The notes beneath the pieces are model-generated. The model was not told where the DNA came from and made no database searches. It saw nothing but the letters and a program-made list of their open reading frames with translations. From contig MU394052.1 of NCBI GenBank assembly GCA_022578605.1, positions 124,001-188,000 on the forward strand: a DNA stretch of 64,000 nucleotides. Reading direction: 5' to 3'. A program made the position numbers and the translations under genes. The stretch comes from Camillea tinctor. Its lineage: Eukaryota; Ascomycota; Sordariomycetes; Xylariales; Xylariaceae. Each line of letters opens with the position of its first letter. The stretch's first letter is position 1. Positions 31,520 to 42,493 of this stretch are shown piece after piece.

Positions 31520-33868
31520 ATGGGGGCTTTGCGGTCCAGGAAGATACTCAGATGCTTCTATTGTGGACGGAAGTCCAGCCTGCGTTTCGAGGGTCAGAAG
31601 TCATTCGAGTGTTCTAACTGCGACGCGACAAACTGGCTAGACGAGGTAAGTTGCGCCGTGCCTGTTCTTTTCTTGTTATTACACCTTCGTCCCGTAGAGC
31701 TAATGGAATGCTAGAATGGCGACATAACCGATCCTCCTTCCTCATCACCCTCCATCGAGCGCGATTATGTTCGATATGCCGTACCACGAGGATCCTCAGT
31801 TCTCCGATCACCGTCTCCATCACTCCCTCCAGAAGCATCGTTTTCCGAAGACCCCGTGTTCTGCTCAACATGTATTCGGAATCAGCAGATGTTAACCAGT
31901 TCTCTTGCGCAATTCGAGTGGCCGGACAACCCGACCAGTGCCGAGTACGTCGCGCGCGAGCGCAAATACTGGGCACTGAGGAAAGACCTAGAGAACAGAT
32001 ATCCGCAGATGTGCGCCGATTGCGAGCCTAAGGTCGAGAGAAAGCTCCATGATGCTAGCTATACGGCGCAAACCGACCACCTCAGACGGATGATGGATCG
32101 CACGCGATCACAACGACGGGAAGTGAAGAGAAGAGGTGTTTTGGATGCCGTCGATGTCGCAGGCAAATGTTGTTGGCACCTCGGTTTCTCGCTCCAGTTT
32201 CTGTGGCATACGGTTGTCATTATATCTCTCCTCGCCGAACATTTCGCCACTAGTGAAGACACCTCCCGGCTAGGGTCGATATTGATATCTCTTTATCGGG
32301 TCAGCGTTGGCAGGCTGCCGCATCCAGATCGACTGATGACATGGGCGATCAATCTTGGAATGTGCTCGTTTCCCTGGAACCCTCGGTTTAAACAGACGAT
32401 TCGTGGATTTACGACGCATATCTTAGGTTTCAGACAGTGGTATTCTTATCAGCTGGTGATACTTCTGATCCGATCTGTCTGTCTCTCGATTGCGCAGTAT
32501 AACAGGTCGCAGAGACTACCTGCGATGCCACAACTTGGCGCCCAGCTCATGGTAGTGCCCTTGATTATTTATGTAAGTAGTGCATGAATTTTACCGTACA
32601 AGGCCAGTTACTAAGATGAACTTTAGGTATACCGAGTAGCAGCAAGTTCTATACACACGGACATGACCCCTCTGTTCCGACCAAAGACGAAGGCGACCAG
32701 TGCACGGAAGACCCCCGTCAAACCAATCGTGGAAAAGGACCCTAATGATTTAGGAAGTGTTCTCGACGATATTATGCGTGCTCCCCCCAGCCCTCCAAGG
32801 CAACTCGGAAATCAATCCTTTTCAGAGTCATTCTCGGAATCGTTCTCGGAATCGTTCTCGGAATCATTTCCCCAGACAAGTTTTGCGACAAATGTAAACA
32901 CACCACGGAATAGCTCATTCGGTGCTCATCAAAAGATAAATTCTCTTGGATCTACCTTTGGGTCCTTTGGACCTTATGTTAGACAGCCAGATTCGGAAGT
33001 TGCACACTATGAGGAAGAGATGGATTGGTCGCCGTCTGCCTCGCAACATCGAGCGTTTAGCTCCTACAATCCATACAGGGTCAAGAACACCAATCCACGC
33101 TTCAGCGATGCACCAATAGAGCCCAAACCCGGTCCAATTTGGTATAAAGTTCCCCCAGCACCAACCAACCCGGCACAGAGACTACGGAACCCCCCGATGC
33201 GCCCGATTATTAGAGAGAGTCCTCGGGAGAAGAAAGAGAATTTCTTCCAAAAAAGCAACAGGGGGCCAGTGGATATCGGAACACCAACCCAGACAAGTTC
33301 GTCGATTATCAATTTTGCACCGCCCAAGTTCTATGCCCCGGAACCGAAAGACGATCCCCGAGACAGCCTATCCAACATGTTTGCGAGTTCCTTTAGCATC
33401 AGCCCAGACCCAGATGAGGAAGCAGTCCGGCATGCCAGGTCGGCCGCTAATAAGGGTGCTTTCGATTTTCGACCTAATCGTAACATAAGTCCAACAACGC
33501 ATAACCGCAGCATTACACGGGTTGGAGAACTTATCGTGCTCCTCGGTGCATTGTGCACCTGGATATTCGCTTTGGACACGAAAGAGCATTATGGGCCCAC
33601 TATTGCCCTGGCCTCTATATGCGCTTGTCTGATTGTGTCGATCCGGCTTGCGGCTGATCTCGAGGTCGATGCCCAGGTTCGCGGAGGTCAGCGGCCTTCG
33701 GTGTTTGCTCCATCGTTGGTGAATGTAGGGTTAGCACAGGTAATTGCGGCCCTACTTCTTATGTGGAATGTATGGTCGGGTAGTACCACATGGATTGAGT
33801 ATGGCGCGTACGGAAATGCGCTGTTTGGGGGTATGATTATCCACCAGATGTGGCATATATTTGTATAG
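31520..33868 (+). CDS. ima1: Inner nuclear membrane protein Ima1
   Basis: Three exons, 31520-31645, 31715-32572 and 32627-33868, all joined in phase 0, give 741 residues. The N-terminal domain has the Ima1 cysteine pairs: CFYCG (about 12-15), CSNC (about 31-34), later CSTC and CADC, expected to bind zinc. The middle and C-terminus hold hydrophobic segments (LQFLWHTVVIISLLAEHF, YQLVILLIRSVCLSIA, LMVVPLIIYVYRVAAS; near the end ITRVGELIVLLGALCTWIFA and VNVGLAQVIAALLLMWNV). Ima1/NET5-type proteins sit in the inner nuclear membrane and couple chromatin or centromeres to the envelope. Between membrane segments is a long disordered Ser/Pro-rich loop with a short FSES tandem repeat. Confidence 0.9.
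32817..32870 (+). repeat. In-frame 12-bp tandem repeat in ima1 (FSES units)
   Basis: The unit TTCTCGGAATCG recurs about three times, and with a degenerate flanking copy on each side it encodes repeated Phe-Ser-Glu-Ser. Its length is a multiple of three, so unit-number changes would stay in frame. Confidence 0.8.
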
Positions 33869-34945
33869 GAAGAGGCGGGCCACTAGGTTACACAAGTGAA
33901 AAAGGAGAGAGATACGACTGCATCACGTTTTGTTTTCATGGTAATGGTAAGAGACGGTCAATGATTTGGCGGTTCTGTTATGGAGATTATGGATCATGGT
34001 TGGGCGGACTTGGCATCATCATCATCATTATTATCATCGTTGTCACATTGAAGGATGCATTGGCAGGAGTTTTGTGTTTGGTTATTATTATATGTTTTCT
34101 TTTCCCCTTTTCGCAGCATGGCCTAGACTGCTAATGAGATACCCAACACTGATTGACTTCCCATCGAACGATCCCCCCACGGGCTATGAAGTAATAAAAG
34201 AGATTATGGTGGTTGGGTTATGTATCTCTCTACAATATTCTATGTATACCTATATATGAGGAATGTGCCGCCTTTTTCTTTATAGGTAACGAAAATCATC
34301 TTGCTGCTTTTTACATGTGATCCTCGAAGCAAGGGGATGGGATATATACCTAGGAAGGTATTCTTTAAGTATATAGTTGTATTAACAAGACTCAGCTGTA
34401 ATCTGGCAATCAGGTATATATACAACCTCAATATTACTCACATCCCTACATAAAAACTTAGACACGAACTTTATCGTAGGCAGCGCCCATGCCAGGTGTT
34501 CACTGGAGCCAATCAGATGTTTAGCACTCGTCAATTGCAATACGGTGTAATAGAGTTAAGCGGTATGATGTTCTAACCTGCTCGAGAATAGCGCTAGTTT
34601 TGCGGAATCCCATAGAGCCGGGTCGTATGACAGCGGTTGGCAGTAACGCCACTGTCAGATGTCGATCGCGTCTGCCACCGCGTAAGTGCAGGACAACATC
34701 ATTTCCTCCGAGCTAAATTGTTGACCTTATTTTAATAACCCCTATAAGTGACACCCAAGGAAAAAAAAAATCCAAAAAAATCCTCGGATTATTTTATCTA
34801 CACCGTCTGCGCCCCTATAAGTGTCTACTAGTCCTTTCTTCCGATTGCTTAGTACCTTTTTTTTCTTCTTTCCTTTCTTCAAGTTCTACCTATTCAGATC
34901 AATTTAGGTGTCCTTGTCATTCCTTCTACCTCTTCTGCCTTATAG
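33869..34945. other. Intergenic region between ima1 and the MITE
   Basis: 3' flank of ima1 followed by AT-rich sequence. Contains an ATC/ATT repeat at about 34015-34040. No gene is seen. Confidence 0.5.
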
Positions 34946-34947
34946 TA

Positions 34948-34991
34948 CGGAGAATCCTAGCAAAAGAACCTGCCTGCCAAGACTTTTGTCA
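34948..34991 (+). repeat. Left terminal inverted repeat of the MITE
   Basis: Begins CGGAGAATCCTAGC and is preceded by TA. Pairs with 35204-35247. Confidence 0.85.
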
Positions 34992-35203
34992 ATTCTTAGC
35001 AGGGACTAGGTACACCTGTCAATCAGCTGCCTGCAGCTGTAGATAATTTACTCGCTATAATTTTTAGTGCTTATAGTGGGCATTAGCTATCATAAACAAA
35101 AATATTTAGCGTATAATTATTTAATTATAGTGCTATTAACAATGGCTTCATTTTGAGCCATTATACACCTGCTGATCAGCTGTCCAGCAGCTGTTCGAAA
35201 CAA

Positions 35204-35247
35204 TGCCAAGACTCTTGGCAGGCAGGTTCTTCTGCTAGGATTCTCCG
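35204..35247 (-). repeat. Right terminal inverted repeat of the MITE
   Basis: Ends GCTAGGATTCTCCG and is followed by TA. It contains its own small palindrome, GCCAAGA-C-TCTTGGC. Confidence 0.85.
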
Positions 35248-35322
35248 TAGTTTTGTTTAATTCTTCATTGCCACCGCTCAATTTGTAATTCGATATCCCC
35301 GCTTAATTCGGTTTGCGCCATC

Positions 35323-36529
35323 ATGCCCGGTCGAACCCTTCCAACCCTCACTAAAGCAGAGGTTGAGTCGCATAACTCGGCCCAGTCTTGCTATGTTACC
35401 ATCGGTAACAGTGTGTACGATATCACAGACTTCGTCGAAGACCATCCCGGCGGTCCCGAGCTAGTCCTCGAATATGCTGGCAAGGATATAAAGGACATTC
35501 TTAGGGACGAGGATTCCCACACCCACTCCGATTCTGCCTATGAGATCCTCGAAGAATCCCTGGTCGGCTTCCTCGTCAGTGACAAGCTCGGGCCGAACGG
35601 ACAAGCGCAAAAGAGCAATGGCGACGTGCAGATCAACGGCGCGGTCAACACTGCGGTCCATCCTCGGACTGGCATGTCCTGCGAGGAGGATCTGAGCAAG
35701 GAGACCGACTTCAGCAGTGACTACAAGACGCATAAGTTCCTGGACCTGAACAAGCCGTTGTTGATGCAGATATGGTTCAGCGGCTTCAGCAAGGAGTTCT
35801 ACTTGGATCAGGTTCACCGTCCAAGACACTACAAGGGTGGTGCCTCTGCACCGCTCTTTGGAAACTTCCTTGAGCCTCTCAGTCTGACGCCCTGGTGGGT
35901 CGTGCCTATGGTGTGGCTACCTCCCGTGGCGTACGGCACCTATCTGGCCTCAGAAGGGTTTGAGAGTTCAACCACTCTCGCAGCGGCCTTTTTGTCTGGC
36001 ATCTTCCTATGGACCATCATCGAGTACATTTTGCACCGATTCCTATTCCATCTTGACTAGTAAGTTCATGGCAATTAGTTTTTTTTTTTTTTTAACTTGA
36101 CACTTGTGCATACAGTACTAACCGTCTTCTCTTCTCAGCTACCTTCCTGATAACCGAGTGGGCATCACTCTCCATTTCCTGCTTCATGGTGTCCACCACT
36201 ACCTTCCTATGGACAAATACCGATTGGTGATGCCGCCTACGCTGTTTGTGGTACTAGCAACCCCGTTCTGGAAGCTTGCGCATGCGATCTTCTACTTTAA
36301 CTGGTACCTAGGAACGGCTGTATTCTGCGGTGGCATCTTCGGATATATTTGCTACGACCTGACTCACTACTTCCTGCATCACCAGAATCTTCCTTTGTGG
36401 TACAAGGGCCTCAAGAGGTACCACCTGGCCCACCACTTCCTGGACTACGAGCTTGGCTTCGGTGTTACCAGCCGATTCTGGGATGTCATCTTCAACACCG
36501 AGCTGCGGCTGCCAGTCAAGGCCACATGA
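35323..36529 (+). CDS. scs7: Sphingolipid fatty acid 2-hydroxylase (ceramide hydroxylase)
   Basis: Two exons, 35323-36059 and 36139-36529, joined in phase 2, give 375 residues. The N-terminal cytochrome b5 domain carries the heme motif HPGG (about 41-44) and a second heme histidine in the DSHTHS segment. The membrane hydroxylase domain has the di-iron histidine clusters: HRFLFH, HFLLHGVHH, HYFLHH and YHLAHHF. It adds the 2-hydroxyl group to the N-acyl chain of ceramide at the ER, using electrons passed through the fused b5 domain. Hydrophobic segments flank the histidine boxes. The MITE ends 73 bp upstream of the ATG, so transcription-start signals may lie within or beside it. Confidence 0.95.
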
Positions 36530-37597
36530 GCTATTCTGCTAGGTTTCTCATCAACCAGCAAACGGGATAGCCGGCCACACGACTCTTCCGAATATCTGTA
36601 ACGTATTTGTATATATGACAGGAACATGAAGCAGTTATAATTGAATGGAGGGGAAATATGGAAGTCAGATGGTCATTTTTTTATATGCGGCGTTCGGGCA
36701 AGGAAGGGGACACGATGGAATTGATTCACGGAGATACTCGACTTCTTATTCGACTCGTAATGAAACTAATATTTCTTGCCCGCTCCTCTCTCCAGAGTTT
36801 ATTTGACCAAATCCGCTACTGCAGTGTTGTGGTGTTTCCCTAACTTAGGGGAGAACAACCAACAACACAATAGAGAATGCAGTATTGTTAGTCATTCTTA
36901 TAATTTTTCTTTCAGCAAACTTACTTCTTGTGTTTGCTTAGAAAAAAAAACCTTAGTATTATTATTTTGAGAACGTTGTTAAATTCTTATTTTTATTTTA
37001 TCATTTATTGCTCTGTATAAAATATAACTGTAATGACAGTCATGAATAGCATGACATGGTACATAGTAGTAATCAATATGACCTGACTTTTCGGAATAAG
37101 GTGCAAGAAATTGGCTGCCTATTGAAAGTGGCTAGTACTAGTAGTACGCGTAGGGATACTTTGAAGTTTAATTACCTGCGCAATCAAGATCAGGAGGTGC
37201 TCATAGGCACACCCAAAGCAAGCCGAGTGCCCACTTTACTACATTATACTTCCTCCAATGATTTAACCGAAAATACTCCGCCAAACCTTAACAAATTCAT
37301 TACTGAGTGCAGGTCCCGACAACTCTCTCTTTCTCTCTCTCTCTCTCCCGCCACCACCCAACTTCATTCATTAGTTCTTCCTTCAATAAATATTCGTCAA
37401 CTTTTCTTTTTTCTTTAATTTTTTTTTCCCGACATCGATATCGCCTAACTTCCAGGTCTGTCCATCATCAACTCCTTAGGTTCGCCCGATTTTCGATTTC
37501 CCACCTTCCAAGACTGCATCTTGAGAGGTAAAATCCAAGTACAAAATTTCCATCTGTCTTCGGGACTTCCATTGTTGGACCTGACCAGATCTCCAAG
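36530..37597. other. Intergenic region between scs7 and rsd1
   Basis: 3' flank of scs7 (AT-rich to about 37030), then the rsd1 promoter and leader with a CTCTCT run at 37324-37346 and a T-rich stretch before 37430. No gene is seen. Confidence 0.5.
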
Positions 37598-39470
37598 ATG
37601 GCCACCCTCGATGTCGAGGCCCTCCTTGATGCCACTGCCATCAAAAATGATGAGCCCAAAGAGGTTAAAACCCAGGACTCTAACGACCGTGTAAAGTCCG
37701 ATAGAAGCGAACGTCGAGACCGTGACCGTAGTTCAGATCGTGGACGACGCGACCGTGATCGCGACCGCAGCCCTGCTAGACGCCGTGACCGTAGCAATGA
37801 TCGCGCACGACGTGATCGTGCGGATGAGAGAGAAGCTACCCCGCGAAGTGATGCAGGTAGCCACAAGAGTAGGCGCAGAAGCCGGAGCCGTGATGATGAC
37901 CGCCGACACTCACGTCGTCACAGAGGAGGTGATGGGGATTACTACCGCAGCGGTCGTGCCCGCTCGCGGTCTCGGTCTCCTCGTAGATATTACCGTCCCC
38001 GGGATGACTATCGCGATCGCGATGATCGTAGTCACCACCGGGCTAGAGATGAAGACAGACATCGTGGTGGCCGTACTCCCAAGCGCGACGCTACCCCGCA
38101 GCTGACTGAAGACGAAAGAGACCGCCGTACCGTATTTGTCCAGCAACTTGCTGCCCGTCTTCGTACCAAGGAACTGAAAGAATTTTTCGAGAAAGTAGGC
38201 CCAGTCACCGAAGCCCAGATCGTCAAGGACCGCATTAGCGGAAGATCCAAAGGGTATGTACACCCCTTATCTGAATCCATTCTTATTCTCCGTGTTTAGT
38301 CGTTACTAAACGTTACTACAGTGTCGGCTATGTTGAATTCAAGAACGAAGACTCAGTCACTGCTGCTCTCCAACTCACAGGTCAAAAACTCCTAGGTATT
38401 CCCGTCATCGTCCAGCTTACCGAAGCTGAGAAGAACCGCCAGGTGCGCAACACCGAGGGTTCTGGCACCCACACGAACTCCATCCCGTTCCACCGTCTCT
38501 ATGTCGGAAATATACACTTTAGTATCACGGAGCAGGATCTCCAGAATGTCTTTGAGCCCTTTGGCGAGCTAGAATTCGTCCAGCTCCAGAAGGATGACAA
38601 TGGCCGCAGTCGTGGCTATGGGTTTGTACAGTAAGTCAGCCTGCGCACCATAGTTGTCGAATGTCACTTGCTAATCCATCGCACAGATTCCGTGAAGCTG
38701 ATCAAGCTCGTGAAGCACTCGAGAAGATGAATGGGTTCGACTTGGCCGGTCGCCCCATCCGCGTTGGTCTTGGAAACGATAAGTTTACCCCTGAGTCAAC
38801 TGCAAATCTCCTGCAGAGATTCCAAGGCCAAAACCAACCATACCAGGGATCCGCATTTTCCGGTGCTGGTGGACGAGGTCCCCAAGCCTCTGGCTTCGAT
38901 CGGGCCGGTGGCCGTGATAATGACAAGGCAACCGGCGCCAGCGCTTTAGATGATACGGATGTTGGCGGTGTCAACTTTAACAACTACAGCCGAGATGCCT
39001 TGATGAGAAAGCTTGCGCGAACGGACGAGGCTTCTAACAGTGGCCGCGACGAGAGACAGATTCTGAAACCCAAGACCGAAACCAAACCACTCCCAGTCAA
39101 TGTCAACATGGCTAGTCGCTGTGTTGTCTTGCACAATATGTTTGATCCAACTGAGTAAGTTGGCCCCCAAAATCTAGATCATGATCGACGGTTACTAACT
39201 TATACTCACAGGGAAGAAGGTGAAGAATGGATCAAGGAACTCGAGGATGACGTTCGACAGGAAGCCGAAGAGAAATATGGCCACGTAGTCCATATCTCTC
39301 TCGATCCCAACTCGCAAGGCGACATCTATCTAAAATTCGATAAGGTTCAGGGTGGCGAGAACGCCATCAAGGGTTTGAACGGCCGATACTTCGGTGGACG
39401 CATGATCAGCGCCGCGCCTGTTGTGGACGCAGTCTACAGCAGTTTGTTCTCTCGTACCAAGGCTATTTAA
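37598..39470 (+). CDS. rsd1: RBM39/Rsd1-like RNA-binding splicing factor (CC1.3 family)
   Basis: Four exons, 37598-38253, 38322-38630, 38687-39154 and 39212-39470, give 563 residues. The N-terminal 140 residues are an RS-like domain rich in Arg-Asp and Arg-Ser ([22 protein letters not shown]). RRM1 starts at [10 protein letters not shown], with RNP1-like KGVGYVEF formed across the first splice. RRM2 has RNP2 LYVGNI and RNP1 RGYGFVQF, also formed across a splice. The C-terminal atypical RRM (UHM) has CVVLHNMFD and the RYF loop typical of U2AF-homology motifs. The three-domain order identifies the CAPER/RBM39 family, which bridges U2AF and U2 snRNP in splicing. Expected location is nuclear. Confidence 0.93.
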
Positions 39471-40787
39471 GATGCTAATCACGGCCTGACTTACCCATCC
39501 TTTAGGAAGCTTCACCGTAAGTCCCATATATTTACTGCCATCCCAGTTAGCAACCGTCTGCTAACAAAATACATAGCTTTTTTTTCAGATAACGCCTATT
39601 CCCATGCCATCAACCTATCACCCATTATCCAGGTCCCGCCGAACTACCATTTTCACCCTCCTGATACTCTGGTAACCCATGCTATCTTGGCGACTTCCCC
39701 CCTAAGGTTACCCATCGCTACTTCTCCCACATTAGGTACAAATTAAGCGGTTGATTTTCTTCACGCTGATATTGCAACAGCCCCTTTTCCTGGAGGATTC
39801 AACCTCCTCAATCCTTTCCCAGCATTTTTTATGCTGCAGATTGTATTAAGCCAAACTCGCATTCTGGCCACTGTGATGGATCAAAGCTACAAATAGTTTC
39901 CCAAGGATCGGTAGGACCCAGCTAGATAGCTAGACCATTTAGTAATACTGAAAATATTGGCAATAGATCTACCCAATTATTGCTATTCACTTAGGTGATA
40001 CCAATTCACAAAATACACGCGTCGATGGATCGAACGACAGATGCGATTCAGGGGATAGCCATTGCTACGCCCCAAATCTGTCGGATAGAGTAATCAGCCT
40101 AATTGCCGCTATTGTATCAATAGCCCTTTAGGTATGGTGAGTTTTTTTTCTTTGCCATGAGTGGTATGAATCGTGTACCGGGTCATCTCTAACGGTTAGC
40201 GTCTCAAGTGGATTTTCGCTTTTCAAATAATCTTGTTCTTTTTTTTTCTTTGGCTCGTACGAACTATCGAAGACGAACAATCACCAGCTCCAGGAAAGCT
40301 CCCGAAAGTATAGTCAAACTAGTGATAGTGAGATTCGCGGTGTGGAGAATATCGGTAGGAGTTTGTTCGCACGCTATCCAACTAAGGGATTTATGTAGGT
40401 ACTCAAAGCCCAAATTATTGGAGATATGCACCTGCATTCTACTCAGGTAACGAGAGTATTCTCTCAGCAAAAATCAATAACCTGCTCGTGCTGTGAGATG
40501 ACATCAATAGGGCAAGAGAGTGTAAGAAGATACTGTAGGATATTGTGATTAGCCCCTGGTATTTGAAATTAGGAAGCTAGGAATGGGCTTGTCGTGTACC
40601 CAAGCTTCGCAACCCTGAGCCGGGACCGCAATCAATAAGGTTTATATTCTCATATATGAAGCCTAGCTTATTCACATCATAGTCATTATTATATACCTAA
40701 ATACTTAGTGTTGATAAATAACAATAGCATTATAAGAATGTTAACACGCAACGCAATAATGCTTAACAAATTCCCCCAGAGAGGCCT
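39471..40787. other. Convergent spacer between rsd1 and abfB
   Basis: 3' flanks of both genes, 1.3 kb. No supportable coding sequence, and mostly AT-rich after 39890. Confidence 0.5.
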
Positions 40788-42314
40788 TTAAGCAAAACCA
40801 GTGTTGATCAACCAGCTCACATCATTATTAAACGAGGAGCTGGCATCGAACGTGTGCACACCACCGTTGCTCGCAGCATAGCCGACGTTCTCGTAATGGC
40901 GGAAGTAGCGGGTGGGATAGCCCCAGGCGCGGATCGAACTACCCTGGCCGTTGAGGCCGGCCTGGGTACAGAAAGTGGCGTCCTCGTGGAACTGCTTGGT
41001 GCCGTCGTTGGCGCCGACCTGGAGCCCGAAGTTGTAGTGGCGGATGTAGCTGCCGGCGGTGTCCTTAGACTCGAACGAGTAGCAGGCGCTGTTGGCCAGC
41101 CCGGCGCGCACCGTCCAGCTCGCCTGCTGCTTCAGCGCCGTGGCACTGCTCGACGAGACCACCTGCGTGTTGACCGTCGATCCCGTGTGCGCCAGGTACC
41201 GCGTCGTGTACCCCGGCGTCGTCGCCTGCAGCGAGACCGAAGCGCCCACCGTCAGCGCGGGCCCGCTGTTCAACGACCCTACCGCGTACTTGGCCGCCAC
41301 GATGTTGGCCTGCACCGCGTTCTCCGTCGCGTCGGAGGGATACCCCGACGTCATCACCCCCTCGTAGAACGTCCCCTGCGCCCCGTTGCTGTTGTCCCCG
41401 CCGATGCCCAGGATGATCGCGCCCTCCTCGTGCATGGGGTTGTACCCGGACGGCCGCGCGCCGCTGTAGTACGTCGACAGCGCGCCCGACGCCGCGTTGC
41501 CCCCCCGGATGGCCCACTGCCCCGGCTCGCCCTTCACCACCGCCGTCACGAACCGCGACGTGATGCTCGGGTCGGCCGTGTTCTGGCCCGCGCTCGCGCC
41601 CGAGAACAGCCCGTTCTCCAGATCGGCCATGATCCACGGCCCGCTGCCCGCGCCCGTCCCCCACACCGTGCAGTCGCCGTAGTAGATCGCCTCCATGTGC
41701 GCGTCCCCCGTGTCGCGGTTGCTCGTCTCCGCGTTGCCGTAGTCGAAGCAGCACTGCCCGTTGTAGTGCGTCCCGTCCAGCACCGCGTACATGCCCTCCG
41801 CGCCGTCGCCCGTCGCGATCCCGCGCGTCGCGTCGTTGCGGTACCCCGTCCCCGGCGACACGAACACCCCGTACGCCGGCTGCCCGCCGAGCGTCACCGG
41901 CGCGCCGACCGCGCTCGCCAGGTTGTCGCTCCCGTCGCTCTCCGGCCCGCTGAACCCGCCCGCCGCCGCCCGCGTCAGGTCGTTGCCGTTCCCCGACTGG
42001 TCGTAGATCACGCTGATCAGGCACGTCGTCCCCGCGCAGAAGCTGTCCTGCGCCGCGGCGTTGGCCACCCCGCCCGCGGACACCGGGCTGATGTTCGACG
42101 TGCTGCTGTCTGACCCGCGCTGCACTTGGTACAGCGGCCCGTTGTACGACCCGTAGAGCGCGCGCGTGGTGCTGTGCGCGGCCACGCAGGGCGTGCCCCC
42201 CGAGGAGTACAGGTCGCAGGGCCCGGTGGCGGCGGAGACCAGGAGCGGCCCGAAGAGGCCGAGGGAGAGAGCGCGGGTGGCGCGCTGGCCGCGGCGGCTG
42301 GTGCGTCGGGACAT
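40788..42314 (-). CDS. abfB: Secreted alpha-L-arabinofuranosidase B (GH54 with CBM42)
   Basis: Intronless frame of 508 residues. A basic N-terminus and hydrophobic stretch (ALSLGLFGPLLVSAA) form a signal peptide likely cleaved near residue 29, just before GPCDLYSSGGTPCVAAHSTT, the GH54 N-terminus. The catalytic domain shows the nucleophile Glu in WIMADLENGLFSG (about 233) and the acid/base Asp in GIGGDNSNGAQGTFYEG (about 307). The C-terminal 150 residues are the arabinose-binding CBM42 beta-trefoil (VSLQATTPGYTTRYLAH, SYIRHYNFGLQV, YPTRYFRHYENVGY). It removes arabinose side chains from arabinoxylan and arabinan outside the cell. The gene is very GC-rich. Confidence 0.97.
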   Translation of the reverse strand: MSRRTSRRGQRATRALSLGLFGPLLVSAATGPCDLYSSGGTPCVAAHSTTRALYGSYNGPLYQVQRGSDSSTSNISPVSAGGVANAAAQDSFCAGTTCLISVIYDQSGNGNDLTRAAAGGFSGPESDGSDNLASAVGAPVTLGGQPAYGVFVSPGTGYRNDATRGIATGDGAEGMYAVLDGTHYNGQCCFDYGNAETSNRDTGDAHMEAIYYGDCTVWGTGAGSGPWIMADLENGLFSGASAGQNTADPSITSRFVTAVVKGEPGQWAIRGGNAASGALSTYYSGARPSGYNPMHEEGAIILGIGGDNSNGAQGTFYEGVMTSGYPSDATENAVQANIVAAKYAVGSLNSGPALTVGASVSLQATTPGYTTRYLAHTGSTVNTQVVSSSSATALKQQASWTVRAGLANSACYSFESKDTAGSYIRHYNFGLQVGANDGTKQFHEDATFCTQAGLNGQGSSIRAWGYPTRYFRHYENVGYAASNGGVHTFDASSSFNNDVSWLINTGFA

Positions 42315-42487
42315 GGTTGACGCTGAGCTTGGCTTGGTTTAGTGTGAGAGAGAGGGAGGTAAGAGGGCTGGGGAACTCGTCATACAGTGGGTAAAAGAGA
42401 AAAACAAGCTCATACTGCCAAGGAGGACAAGACAGGACAAGACGGGCTACGATCGTGGGTTTATGTATGAGCCGCGTGCGGGTACCT

Positions 42488-42493
42488 GGCTAA
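42488..42493 (+). promoter_or_regulatory. Candidate XlnR site (GGCTAA) upstream of abfB
   Basis: GGCTAA is the core bound by the fungal (hemi)cellulase activator XlnR. This copy is about 174 bp upstream of the abfB ATG, and a second copy on the other strand is at 42834-42839. A CreA-like CTGGGG is at 42369-42374. Hexamer matches alone are weak evidence. Confidence 0.35.

Larger units (their letters stand above)
34948..35247. mobile_element. MITE (Tc1/mariner-like) with terminal inverted repeats and TA target duplication
   Basis: A 300-bp non-coding element. The left end (34948-34991) and the right end (35204-35247) are inverted repeats. The outer 35 bases have one mismatch, starting CGGAGAATCCTAGCA, and similarity fades after about 41 bases. 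Each end is flanked by TA (34946-34947 and 35248-35249), the target duplication typical of Tc1/mariner. The interior is AT-rich with two related CAGCTG-containing blocks (about 35012-35040 and 35166-35195), and there is no transposase frame. It ends 73 bp before the scs7 start codon, in the promoter or 5' UTR. High arm identity suggests a fairly recent insertion. Confidence 0.88.

Noticed and set aside
40854..42113. 419-codon open frame on the plus strand opposite abfB
   Set aside because: Arg/Val/Ala-rich shadow produced by the high GC content of abfB. The minus-strand frame is a full-length GH54/CBM42 enzyme.
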